This document shows, in pieces, positions 12,494 through 23,475 of a stretch of 64,000 bases of DNA (its first letter is position 1; every line of letters starts with the position of its first letter). The notes under the pieces are model-generated. The model did no database searches and was not told the origin of the DNA. It saw only the letters and a program-made list of their open reading frames with translations. Made by a program: the position numbers and the translations under genes. Source of the DNA: Morinoia aosen (taxonomy: Eukaryota > Arthropoda > Malacostraca > Amphipoda > Talitridae); contig CM059564.1 in NCBI GenBank assembly GCA_030386875.1, positions 47,202,075-47,266,074 on the forward strand, read 5' to 3'.

Positions 12494-12527
12494 CCCCCAA
12501 CCCCCATCCCCCCAACTCCCCCCCCCC
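12494..12527. other. Four-run C tract (G-quadruplex/i-motif candidate)
   Basis: Runs of 5, 5, 6 and 10 cytosines are separated by AA, AT and AACT. On the minus strand this is a canonical quadruplex pattern with very short loops. It lies about 40 bp past the end of the G-rich minisatellite, so the G-rich strand switches. Confidence 0.85.
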
Positions 12528-12532
12528 AGAGC

Positions 12533-13422
12533 AACAGACTAATTGGATCTGGCGTTCAAATTTCCTCCTAATCAAATAACGCTTGCCCCAAAATGGCCGA
12601 GCTGATGATCTGCCTTTTGTGCCGATGCAGGCGTCTTCAATAACAGCACTGATCTTTTATTGCCTTTCGCACCTTCAGTGAAGCAATCTATATTTTCAAC
12701 GAATCATTTTTTTACTAAAATATGATTGCATAATAAGCATGTTGTTGAACTAGTTTTTGAAGAGTGGAGACCATGTTAGCTATGATGTCTGTGGAAGCCA
12801 AATCCGCTGCAGGACCTAATTGTACCAGCTTTGTTATTTTCCTACCAATGATACAATAAATCGAGCACCGAGATTACTTATAAAACAATATTGTCTTATA
12901 GCTGAGGAGCTCACGGCTGCGGCAAAATAAAATATCGATTTGATTAAAAATTACATTGTTTGCTCTACAATTCCCATCATGTAAAACGACCGCGACTTTG
13001 CTTTATACCCCCGAAAACCTAAATATTTTCAAGATAATTAACTTGATAACCAAATTAACTAATAGTGGGTCCATACTGTATATCATAAAATGCCAAGTTA
13101 AGATTGAATTTCTACCTATTTTCAACGCTAAAATTGACCAACAGAGGAGAAAATTAATCTCTTTTCCTAAATTACTGAAAATGACCTGATTTAAGAACCT
13201 GATCATAGTTGCAACAGATCTGCATTACTTTCACAGCAAAGATGTGTGCAAGTGCGGAACACCCACATCTGCACATATGTACGTATGTGTGTGCGTGCGG
13301 AGCTGAACACATCGAACACAAAACATAAAATACCCAACAAAGATCATCAAATGCGTCCAAAACTCAGATGACGTAGCATCTACTGGTCAATCAATTCGGT
13401 GTTGCAACACGACCGGCTATTT
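12533..13422. other. Unique AT-rich sequence
   Basis: No gene recognised. An alternating purine-pyrimidine patch (CACATATGTACGTATGTGTG) lies at about 13272. Confidence 0.5.
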
Positions 13423-13788
13423 TCAACTTCATTAATCTCATCCCACATCGTCTCGATGGCATTGAAAAAAGCCACATGATTCCATGCAACATTGCTCCCC
13501 TCTGTATTGCTGCGGGTGTGTCATAAGGTTCATCTTCTCGAGGGGTTGTGACAGGATTGAGTAGATCTGGTGGGCTGTTGCCGGCTTTTGTATTCAGGAT
13601 ATGCTCAACTTGATTAATCTCATCCCACACCATCTCGATGGCATTGAAAAAAGCTACATCATTATACGCAGTATTGCTTCCCTCTAAATTGCGGGTGCGT
13701 CATAAAAATGATCTTCTCGAGCCGTTGTGGCAGCATTGCTTAGACCTGGTGGGCCGTTGCGGGCAGTTTGTATCCAGGATACGCCCGT
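13423..13788 (-). repeat. ~182-bp tandem duplication of a possible coding fragment
   Basis: TCAACTTSATTAATCTCATCCCACA starts at 13423 and again at 13605, and the similarity continues to about 13788. On the minus strand both copies encode a peptide of the form FFNAIExxWDEINxVE, and the first copy continues as HILNTKAGNSPPDLLNP. The reading frame is open through one copy (13391-13633) but not through both. I do not recognise the family. It could be a piece of a duplicated exon, a transposon fragment or simply a duplicated non-coding block. Confidence 0.6.
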
Positions 13789-14340
13789 TGTTGGGCCATC
13801 GAGTGTGCAGATTGTGGCACTAGCGCGGGCTAACGCGCCTCATTACGCCTCGCACGCAGCGCCTCACTTAATTAGCACATAACGGAATAACAGCCCATTA
13901 AAATAGCCCACATTTGAGCCGTCCGTCGCAGCGGTCTCTCCTCGAGCAGTTCCGTCATTTTCAGATGCCCTGGCGCTGGTGTGAGGCGTATCCAGCATGG
14001 AAAACATGAGCTGGAGCTGCGAAGCGAGGGTGAACTCTAATAGTTCAGGCAGAGCTTGCTAATTAAACAAATATTCGGTGTTCGGGTGCTGCCTAGCGTG
14101 CTTATTTCATTAATTTTGAAACGAGAGGCAGAGATCTGCTATTGTAATTAAAACGAGCATACTGAATGTCGGAACGAAATCAACCCTTGTGTTTGTGCGT
14201 AATTCCGCAGATTACGGAGCAGTGCCGTTGGGATGAATTTATTATTGCAATAATAATGTTAGAATGTACGGCTTTGTAATGACGTTGGTACAGTAATTAG
14301 AGAGAAGATCCTCTTACATACCGGGCCACATCCTGTTCAT
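13789..14340. other. Balanced-composition block, possible regulatory element
   Basis: The stretch is non-repetitive and has several TAATTA-type words (homeodomain core sites) such as CTTAATTAG, CTAATTAAAC, GTAATTAAAA and AGTAATTAG. Composition is more balanced than the flanks. No open frame of note. This is only a composition- and motif-based suggestion. Confidence 0.25.
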
Positions 14341-14584
14341 TACTACGTAAGAGGTGCGTCTTAACTTGCATGCTCGGGCTGCCCATAGACTTCGCCATAT
14401 ATCTGGGATTACCCCAACTTTGGCTGGACTTCCTTTGAAGTGAACTTCAGCCCAAGGAAAATTATGTTGGACTTTTCAACTTTTTTCGATTATGAAAATA
14501 ATGTTTACAACTAGCCAATTAAAAACGTCTCCTGTAATTCTGCGCATGAAGGAGCGTCCATAGTAGCGTTTCAATCGTTCCATC

Positions 14585-14822
14585 ACAGGGCGGCCCGAGA
14601 AAATGTTTTATCCGCTGACTTACGTTACTCGTGTGTTTTTATTTATGTTTCCCGTGCGACTTAGTTTTCTTCTATAAAATGAAATGTTCATATTTTTGAA
14701 GCTCTTTTCTTGGATTCAACTCATCAGACTTGTATTCAAGTTAATAAATACCTACATCAAAACAAAATGCATGACTTCTATCACTCAAAAAGTGAGTGAT
14801 ATTTTTTTGGAGGGACACCCTA
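14585..14822. mobile_element. MITE family 2, copy B
   Basis: The element starts CAGGGCGGCCCGAGAAAATG and ends TTTTTTTGGAGGGACACCCT, which read on the minus strand starts AGGGTGTCCCTCC. The interior aligns with 6152-6397 (shared CTTAGTTTTCTT / CTAAGTTTTCTT, TACATCAAAACAAAA / TCCATCAAAACAAAA). Its right end runs directly into the foldback element at 14821. The 64-codon frame inside is not a gene. Confidence 0.7.
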
Positions 14823-14932
14823 CCCAGTTTTGCTTTTTCGCCACCTGCATGCATGTTTTTCACCGGCCAAGTAATTAAATCGCTTGGGCGGCGAAAAAAA
14901 TTCATGCTCCGGCGAAAAAGTTGGACTGGGTA
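14821..14932. mobile_element. Foldback element, copy 1
   Basis: The two ~50-base arms are inverted copies: left TACCCAGTTTTGCTTTTTCG, right (minus strand) TACCCAGTCCAACTTTTTCG. Both continue with a CATG-containing segment, then TTTTTCRCCGSCCAAG and a short loop. TA stands at both ends. A second copy is at 38411-38520. It sits at the right end of MITE family 2 copy B, and GTGAGTGAT occurs on both sides of it (about 14792 and 14940), so it may be inserted into that element. Confidence 0.75.
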
Positions 14933-15673
14933 TGGTATGTGAGTGATGTCCTGCTGATTTCATTCACACCGACAGAGCCAAATTAGAGCCCGAATTAAAT
15001 TTGAAGCTAAATTAAATCTAGAGCAAAATTAAATTTGCTCTTTGGAGCGTTCGCGCTGCATGTATTGGTCGATCATTTGTAAAAACCATTTTTCTTTCAA
15101 GTTTCACAAATTCATTTAACTTGTGAGTTTCCACAAGGTATCTTGTGGATACTACTAGTGGTGTTGTGGACTGGTCAACATTGTTGTTCTTGAAAATTCC
15201 GCTGCAAAAACTCGTTCGAAAATCAGAAAAAATTGTAGTTCATGAAAAATTTGGTACAAAAGCTCCTTCGAAAACTATACAAATCCATTTGAATATCAGT
15301 GGACAGCGCGGAAGAAATTTTCGCTAAGTGGACGATAAGAATGTCATAGAATTAGAGTAGCTTAGTAAATACACACTGACATTGTTTTTCTAGAATATCC
15401 GTGGCTAATGGGACTGCGATGTCTTTGAATTTCCTTAATAAGAATACCCCGCGCATTATTCCTAAAGAAACCTCTTGTGTAAGAATATTTCAGGCAGTTA
15501 AACTTACTGCATGCAAAAACCTGGCCACTTTTTCCTCAAGATATCATTCTTACAAAAATGAGAAACCATGACCAGGAATATCACCGCGGTAAGCTGTCGT
15601 AATTGTGAAGTCAATGCAATGACAGATAACCACTTTATTTTTTGTTGGAATTGAGGCGTTAAAAACACTGTTA
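14933..15673. other. Unique AT-rich sequence
   Basis: The words AAATTAAAT and GAGC recur at 14980-15045 in a short degenerate run. No gene recognised. Confidence 0.45.
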
Positions 15674-15830
15674 CTAGTTCTAGTACTACCCGTGTTAAAA
15701 AAAGAAGATAATCACTTTTCATTTTTACGAAAAGAACACTAAATGGTTAAAATTGTCAAAACAATTGAGTGTTCTTTTAGTAATAAGGAGACAGGATAAT
15801 ATTCATATTTAACACATGTAGAACTAGAAC
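15674..15830. repeat. Long imperfect hairpin (~65-bp arms)
   Basis: The left arm (15674-15741) and right arm (15766-15830) are inverted copies at about three quarters identity. GTTCTAG is at the base, GTGTTAAA in the middle and AAAAGAACACT at the top. The 24-base loop itself contains AATTGTCAAAACAATT, which folds into a 6-bp tip. No terminal direct repeat is visible. It could be a decayed foldback transposon or a transcribed hairpin RNA. Confidence 0.7.
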
Positions 15831-17483
15831 AATATCTCAAGGTTAAAAAGTTGAAAAGGGCGCTTGTAATGATAATAATATTGTGGCTTCGAGCATCTCT
15901 AAAATGCCTCACGATTGCGACAACAACCTGCACCAGGTGCCAGGGATTTTTTTCCAGGATTTTTACACTGTTTTCGTGGCTGAAAACCCCATGAATAGTT
16001 TTATTAACAACATGCAGTTATTTTCAAGAAAAAGCTTTGCACGATGATTAATAATAATTTAATTCACCTCACACATGTGTCCTTGCGCTGCAAAGGGTAC
16101 GCAAAATTGAAAAAAAAGATGCTTTGAAGTGAACCAGTGTCGTATATTTTGCGATGACTTCAACTAGTGCGTTTTAAAATGAGAGAACCGTTTCTTTTCG
16201 GGGCTGCTTTGTTCGGTTCTTTCGTTATGACGTCGTTATGGAAGCAATCAATGTCTTTTTCTGGAGACCGAAGCACAGCATCATGCTGCATCGAGCTCTA
16301 ATTGGAACAGAACGCCACTCAAAGCGTGTCTTGAAATCGTGCTCTGAATGTCAGCAACAACGCAAAAGATAATAATTGGAGCGCAAATACCCCTCTTCCC
16401 ATTTTTTCTTTTGAATTTATTAGATCTGTTAAGTTGATCAAATGACTTCAACAAAAACTTCGTGACGCTGATGGTTCTTTCCTGAGGACGTTTGACGTTT
16501 GGAAAGGTGAATCCAGGTAACAGTTAACGAGCCAAAAAATTGTATTTTGTGCGGTAATAAGTGACTCAACATCCAATTAGGAACGATGTTCGGTTCCATT
16601 ACAAAACTATTATCAGAGAAATCATCGCCCTCATGTCAGACATTCTCTGCGGTAAATTTCACGAAACCAGCGATTGCCCTCACATCGAACTCCTCCAAAA
16701 TTTGATCTAATTTTACCTGAAAAATGACTTTGGAAAGCTAAGTAACATAGAGTTTCCATTGAAAAATAAACTAGCGACTAACTAACAAATTAACTACTCA
16801 CTTACTGATTATCGTGCGTAAGTGTATAAAGTTAATTTATTTATATACGGGAAGCATTGGCACATGATGATTTCATTGTGTTAAAAGATGTTCATATCAT
16901 GTCACAAAATATGGACGTTCTGAATATCATGTTTAGTCGTCGTATCACGACGTCACATAATGAAATTTTTCTATTTCTGAGTTAACGTTTTAGGTGTCAG
17001 AATATTCAACGGAATTCACGCGTGTCTCAAAAGTATCGGCTTGGCTCTTTTTTGAAGAAATAATTCCTTATCTCTAAATGACTTTAAATGAATACATTCA
17101 TGACTTTAGGTATTGTATGAACTAATGCATATCGACCTCCAAAAATAATTATTCGGATTATAGAAAGTAGGACGTTATGCCTGCTCAAATCTTGTGTGAT
17201 TAGTTCATTTAAATTCAGAAAGCATTCGATGCTGGCCTTGATAAGCCCTTGAAATGCACCCTAATTAGTGCAAAAAATAATCTCCTCGGCGCACAATATG
17301 CGTAGGTCTAAATGAAGGCTCTAAATAAATCGATTGTACGGCGTCTGTGTGCCAGGAAAATGTTTTTATCAGCACTCAAATCCTTGATGAAGAGAGGCCT
17401 CTAATGAGGCTTTGGTGAGGCTTCACTGACAGCTTCGCGAAACGTAATGAACTAAACTGATGCGCATGTCTCACATTATACTG
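15831..17483. other. Unique AT-rich sequence
   Basis: A small perfect palindrome (CGTCGTATCACGACG) lies near 16938. The 17220-17460 part has a more balanced composition with no repeat structure. No gene recognised. Confidence 0.5.
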
Positions 17484-17635
17484 CGTGTGTGTGTGGGTGT
17501 GTTTGGGTGGGGTTTTGGTGTGTGTGTGGGTGGGTGGTGTGTGTGTGTGTGGGATTATGTGTGGTATGATGCGTGCTGATATGTGTGAGTGTGGTGTGAG
17601 TGTGTGTGCGGTATGATGTGTGATGTTGTTTACTC
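17484..17635. repeat. Interrupted GT-rich microsatellite
   Basis: GT dinucleotides dominate, with interspersed GGGT, GGTG and TATGATG interruptions. Likely unstable in length. Confidence 0.95.
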
Positions 17636-18329
17636 AGTATAACGTGGCCCTAAATCCGCAAAACCACAAGTTAATTTTGCGATTTTTCATGATTGAAGCT
17701 ATGTTAAGAAATTTATCCCCAATGAAGTGAAATGCTGAAAATACATTCCTCCTCCTCAATTAATAGCATTTCGCCACAGCGCAATGATTGGCTACTAACG
17801 AAAACAAACAGAAAAGAAGAAACGCGAGTGCAAAACCTACGCGTGAAACTCATAACTCAGAGTCTGATTCTGAATTTAAAAATATGACTCACAGATTCGA
17901 GTCATGCACGGCAGTTATTTTAACGGTTATTTCATGATAGAAATCATCAGAGTAATGCAGGATGTTAGGTGCTTGTAAATGTCTCCTCATTATCATAGTA
18001 TTTTACATTTATCATAAAAAATTCTAAATATCGTAGTGGTTGACCAAGACTTTCGTTCTCACTCCAAGTATAAATATGTTTGTTCAACGGCAAATACTCA
18101 GGATTTTGGCATTGATGAGCCATGATCGGAAAGGTTGATATGGCGAACTTTCCAAATTGCGGAGTCAATACAATAATAGGTCGGCTTCAATTGTTACGAT
18201 CATTCAATTCTATGTGAAGACTTCAACTGTTAGCTGACGCAGTTGAAGGTAAGCGTCCGGGCACACCTGGCAAAGGGTGGAAGCGCCATTAATTTTATAA
18301 ATCTTGCGCAACTCGTTAGAGTCGAATGG
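17636..18329. other. Unique AT-rich sequence
   Basis: Nothing recognised. Confidence 0.5.
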
Positions 18330-18775
18330 AAATTGTGAAGAGAAATATTTGACCGTCAATATCCGGTACAAAGTCAGCATACCCGTTCTCATGCGTAGCT
18401 TGTTATAAATGTATGGTGATAGCACACACACTCAGAAATGTGGCAAAACGTTCTATCATCGATGTCCAGCATAAAGTCATTAAGCTCGCGCTCATATGTA
18501 GTTTTTTACAGGCTAGAAGATTGCACCTGCTGTACACAGCAATGTGGAAAATATTTAACTATCGATACTCCGCACAAAGTCATTATAACTGCGCTCGAAT
18601 GTAACTTTTTTAACAGGTAGGAATATCGTACCTACTGTACGCGAAAATGTGGAAATGTTTGACCTAAATCAACAGCAAGCGTGTCGATCACTCGCCCATT
18701 ACCGTGCATAAATCATCGATGTGTACAAGAAGGCTCGCATAGCTGATGGCTTCTAGGAATATCGCAATGCGAAGA
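18330..18775. repeat. ~105-bp degenerate satellite, about 4 units
   Basis: AATGTGG (AATTGTG in the first unit) recurs at about 18331, 18437, 18541 and 18646. Each is followed by TTTRACY, ATCGAT or similar, and a CAYAAAGTCATT segment about 40 bases later. GGAATATCG appears near the end of the last two units. Short open frames across it have no family. Confidence 0.85.
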
Positions 18776-20249
18776 TCTCTTTTCTTGCGGCAGGAAACTT
18801 GATAATGGAGACGTTATTTTCTAGAGCCCTCACATGTGCAATGGGCTCTCGCTGTCGTGATTGTTGTACCTGACTGTCTATTGATCATAGTAGCTATGAA
18901 TATCACGAGGTTTGTCATGACATTGAGGGAAGATTCTTATGCATTTTGCCAATTCTGAAACTAAGAAAGACTGTAAACAAATTTTGTTTCGAAAATTGTG
19001 CGTCTCTTCAGACATCAAAATCTTTCACCTCCTGCCTTCAATTTTGAATTATTTTAATTTCTTACTTTTAACTCCTGCCTCCAAAATTTACTTATTTTTG
19101 ACACTAGAACGCCGACTTCGAGTTTAGATTCAACAACACTTGTCAAATTTGTGCCTCCGAAGCTCGGCTCTTCATAAACAAGATTTCATCTAACGGGAAG
19201 TTTGTTGGTGAACCAACTAAATTTCATCTTAAGACAGCAGATGATCGACGACAGTTTCTAAGAAAAATAAAAGTTCAGATTTTCACGAGAAGAAGAGGGT
19301 TCACTGCTATGTTTTTTTATCAGGAAGTCTATTCAAGGAACAACGTTATCTTAATGATGAGATGATTACTAAAAAGCCTTTGTTACGAGTCCTAACGAAA
19401 TTTCACAGCATTATAAGTTATAAAACAATCCAAATTTTCAAAGCGTACAGTTTTAAAAGAAGAGAAAAACTGTTTGACGGAATGAAAATCGCGGGCTTAA
19501 GTGCAATAAACGAGTATGACCAGAAGTAAAAAAATATGACACACAAATATGAACGTGCATGACCTGAGTTTATTGCCCAGTCGCATGTAGTTTAAAAGAA
19601 TTTTTTTCAAAAATGCACGTGGGTAAAAAATTACACTTGAGCGATTCCTTAATTTCACACCCAATCCACAAATTATATAAGTTAAAAAAAAATAAACAAA
19701 TTTTTGTGGTCGCACTTACAAGTTGATCTCTCACAAAATGCCGTATCCAAGGGTGTAAAGTTGATCTGCATAGAAGGTGCGCCGTTTGGGAGAACATTGC
19801 CGGAATGGAAACAAAAACTCAGGTTTCTTGACTGGGGAGTTGGAGAGGGCGCTTCTCTTGAAAGGATGAAGACAAAGACAAAGAGCGGCCTTTGTGTCAT
19901 CCCGGACTATTTTCTTGCGTCTTTAAGCATTTTTGGGCCCTTATAGCAGCTCGCAGAGAGTCTCGAGTCAGACTTCATTGTCACTGCTGCGTTAATTATC
20001 TCACACTCAACCATAATAATCGTCGAGTTTGCGTCGGTTAGCGTTGTCGAGACGGTAAAGACTCGATCGTGAGCCCCGAGGTCGCTCCCTGCGTCTTCGT
20101 CTCATCAACATTCCAAGTTTTACGGAGATCTGAATCAATATTGCCTTCTCTGCTCTAATGAACAAAGAAAACCTGATAAAAAATGGCGGTCTCTCACGAA
20201 ATGAGCCTTTCTTATCGGTGTTTCCATGCTGCGTCAAGAGCAAACCGAC
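18776..20249. other. Unique AT-rich sequence
   Basis: No gene recognised. Minus frames of 72-75 codons at 19497-19900 overlap each other and a plus frame (19704-19946) and resemble nothing known. Confidence 0.5.
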
Positions 20250-20445
20250 AGGAACTTCACGGTCTGGAACTTCAAGTTCTGAAACTTCAGGCTCTGGAAC
20301 GTCAAGTTCTGGAACTTCAGGTTTTGGAACGCAAAGTCCTGGAATTTCAGGTTTTGGAACGCCAAGTCCTGGAATTTCAGGTTTTGGAACGCCAAATTCT
20401 GAAACTTCAGGTTTTGGAACGCCAAGCTCTGGAACTTTGAAAAAG
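20250..20445. repeat. 15-bp minisatellite with 30-bp dimer period
   Basis: The basic unit is close to GGAACTTCAGGTTCT (15 bp). From 20321 the dimer GTTTTGGAACGCCAAGTCCT plus ten bases recurs every 30 bp (20321, 20351, 20381, 20411). Because 15 and 30 are multiples of three, every frame of the array stays open on both strands. This yields a Gly/Ser/Thr-rich plus peptide (within 20158-20469) and a VPKPE-type minus peptide (within 20007-20462). Neither flank adds a recognisable domain, so I treat both as repeat artefacts. Confidence 0.9.
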
Positions 20446-21037
20446 AAATTCAATGAATTCAAGCTATGACGATGTAGAAAATTACACTTTGCTTACTAGC
20501 AATATTGTTCAAAAATCCTATTCTAAGTCAATGTGTTTGCAACGTGAATTCACTGGAAAATCGGTGTGTTGGTTCCATTGATTGATTTTTCAATTATTGA
20601 TATTTTTTGCAATATGGAAAACTAAATTTCGAATTCAAAGTTTTATAAGGATTCATTATGGTTTTGTTATTACGAAGTTCTTTGTTATTACGAAGTTCGA
20701 AGTTATAAAAACGACCCATCATCAAATTAACCATAGCACAAAGCAAAAATTCCGAGTACCTAGCACGATAACTCGAACCGCTTCATTCAAACCCGCTGAA
20801 TAAAAAAACTTCTTCCACATCCATTCACGTCTTTCAGCAGGGTCATAATGGAGGGAAAGGAGAAAATGCTTGCTGAACTCGGAGATTGAGCGTCGCAGGT
20901 CGCATTTCCGACATTCACGCACCCAGACACACACGAGCACGCGCAAGTGCATTACCGAGCATTCTAATTCCCATAAATATTCCCGCAGAGCGTTCCTGCA
21001 GCAGCTGCCATTATTCAGGCAGCACGCAGCCTGTCCG
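20446..21037. other. Unique sequence
   Basis: Nothing recognised. GTTATTACGAAGTTC is partly duplicated at 20666-20703. The 131-codon minus frame at 20722-21117 has no known motif. Confidence 0.45.
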
Positions 21038-21465
21038 ATGCTTGCTCCCTCTGAGCCGTGAAGTCTCGGCCTCTGTAACTTCGGAGGCTGCCGTTGTTTA
21101 GTTAATGCAAAACGCATTGATCAGAACGCCATTTCTCGGTTCTAACTTGGCTTAAATTTAAGTAGGATTGGTTTGCTCCCTCAGAGCCGTGAAGTCTTGG
21201 CCATCGCTCCTGTAACTTCGAAGACGGCACCCGATGTTTAAAAAGCTCAAAACGCTTCGATTCGGTCGCCATTTCTCTACTCTGTAACTTGGCTTTGATT
21301 TTGGTGGTTTTGCTTCATCTGTGATGCATGGCAATTGCTTCTCTAACAACAGAGGGGGCCGAGGTTCAACTGACGCAAAACGCTTCGATTAGATGCTCAT
21401 TTCTACATTCTAACTTGACTTTCAATTAGGGAGCGTTGGTTTGCTTCATTTGAGATGTATTACAG
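21038..21465. repeat. ~133-bp degenerate tandem repeat, about 3 units
   Basis: TTGCTYCMTC lies at about 21040, 21173, 21310 and 21441. Within each unit, CTGTAACTTCG, ACGCAAAACGCTTCGATT, CCATTTCT and TCTAACTTGGCTT recur in the same order. Divergence between units is substantial, so the array is old. Confidence 0.85.
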
Positions 21466-23279
21466 CATTGTTTTCCTCCATACAATGCATCCCTGTGACG
21501 TACTTTGTAATTGTTGCATTTGTTTCCGCCGTGCTCTGAACAATTGGGATATGCTTTACGCAATACGTGAGTTTACTGATTAGATCTGAGTTTCCTGATG
21601 GATTATGTTCGTCTGGACGGAGTATAGACACAAGCGACTTCTAATTCTATAAAATGCGATAATTATAAACATTTATAATTACTGAAATCATCAAAAGACT
21701 TTTGCGAGTTATTGGTCCAAGTTTGAATGAGACTAATTAGGCACCAGGGTTTGGAAAAAGAAGCGAACTTCAAACAAAATATCATAGTTGCAAGGCAGAA
21801 CAGTAATGGAAAGTCAGGAACGAAGTTTATACATTTAATTTAATTCAGTAATTGTTGCCTAGTATTAAGGTGAAAGCAGCCAAAATTAAATTTCCGGACA
21901 ACACCGACATTGGCTGGTTTCAATCGTATCGAGCTGTGTGTGAGATTACACGTACTCAGGCGCTGTGCCTAAAATGTCATATTTTATCCGGAAATTAATA
22001 TTTGAGTAGGCAGCAACATTCAGTCAACGGATTATCTGGAAATTATGCTTGAGTTACCATTCTCTCATTTCGTATGCGATTCAATAAAATTAGATGATAG
22101 ATGATCAACTACATTTTCATGCTTGCACCTACGTCGCACACTGAGAGAAGCTCTGACCACTTAGCCAACCACAGGCCATTCAAGTCACATACAGCTAAGA
22201 GAGGGTGAACTTGAACGATTCAACGTAGATATAATTTTATCTCGAAATTTAGTATAATTTTATCATGAATTTTAAGGCTGAATAGCTTACAGCAGTCTGC
22301 TGAATGGAATCACTTAGCTGAATAAATTCAGATGCATTGGCAGTCCTACTCGTTAAAGGGTACTACGGTTTCATCCATAACCGAATTTTTGCACAAACCG
22401 ATTCCGATCCCTTGGCAGCCGCCAGCAATGGACTGGAACCTGCGACTCATTCTCATCAAAGAGCAAAGGGACTCGAGCCATTACCGGGTATCGATTTGGG
22501 CTCCACGAAAGCCTCATCGAAATTGCATAAATGGTTGACACAATTCGAAATTAAAAGAGCGCTGGCCTTTGCGCGGAACTAATATCAGCTTGAATTCAAC
22601 GAGAGCTCAGTTGGCTCCGGTGAAGTCAATCCCTGTGTTTCTAAACTTTAATTTTTCGTTTTCTACTCGGGCAAAACTGCCGGAGAAAATGTCATAAATC
22701 AAAATTCTTCAAAATTATAGGTACCTTTTAGATTTTTAGCTGTAAATCTTATACAAGTATTCTGTCTAACTGCTGCGCTGGATTACTCAATATTTTGTCC
22801 TTAATGGAAAGCTTACGAAAATTGAAAAAATTAACTGACGCTATCGTATGAAAACAAAGCAACAGTGTCCAGAGTCCTCCTTCGGCAGAGAAGAAGAAAG
22901 GGAGAATATTAACTTCTCATGGGCTCAATTAGTGCAACCGTAACCTCAGAACTCGTGTTGACTTTTTATGTAATTTAATTTACGACGACCGAAAGTGAAA
23001 GATAGTTATTTTCCGAACAACATGAAGAGTGATGATACAGCATTTCATAATATATCTACAATATACATATCTCTATGCCACTGTGGATAAAATTAAAAAT
23101 TAAAAGATTGTACATAAGATTATTTCCAATTTTTTATAAGATACATCATCATCACTGTTCAAAAACAGTTTTCATTTCTCGGCTTATCGTTCAGTTCACA
23201 CGTGGTGTTGAAAACCAAACCTTGAACTAATGAGAAGCATCTCATGCTGACAGCACCAAGAGCCCGCTTTTGTCAGCGG
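21466..23279. other. Unique sequence
   Basis: No gene recognised. The 22340-22600 part is of balanced composition with two overlapping plus frames (68 and 81 codons) of unknown nature. Confidence 0.5.
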
Positions 23280-23475
23280 CTTCAGCACCAATAATTTCGA
23301 AATCACTTGTAGCAATCTTCAGCACCAATAATATCAAAGTCATTTGATGAAATCTTCAGCAGCAATAATTTTAAAGTCATTTGATGCAATCTTCAGCAGC
23401 AATAATTTTAAAGTCATTTGATGCAATCTGAAGCACCAATAATTTCAAAGTCATTTGATGCAATCTCGAAGTCGT
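23280..23475. repeat. 37-bp minisatellite, 5 units
   Basis: CTTCAGC (CTGAAGC in the last full unit) starts at 23280, 23317, 23354, 23391 and 23428, exactly 37 bases apart. The units carry AATAATTT and AAAGTCATTTGATGCAAT. The middle two units are almost identical, so the array has expanded relatively recently. Confidence 0.95.

Noticed and set aside
11741-12575. Three long Pro/Ser/Thr-rich minus-strand frames (197-241 codons)
   Set aside because: They are the three readings of a 19-bp repeat, whose length shifts the frame by one each unit; no non-repeat domain accompanies them.
20007-20469. Gly/Ser/Thr-rich plus frame and VPKPE-repeat minus frame
   Set aside because: A 15/30-bp repeat keeps all frames open; both strands cannot be explained by one gene and neither has a recognisable flank.
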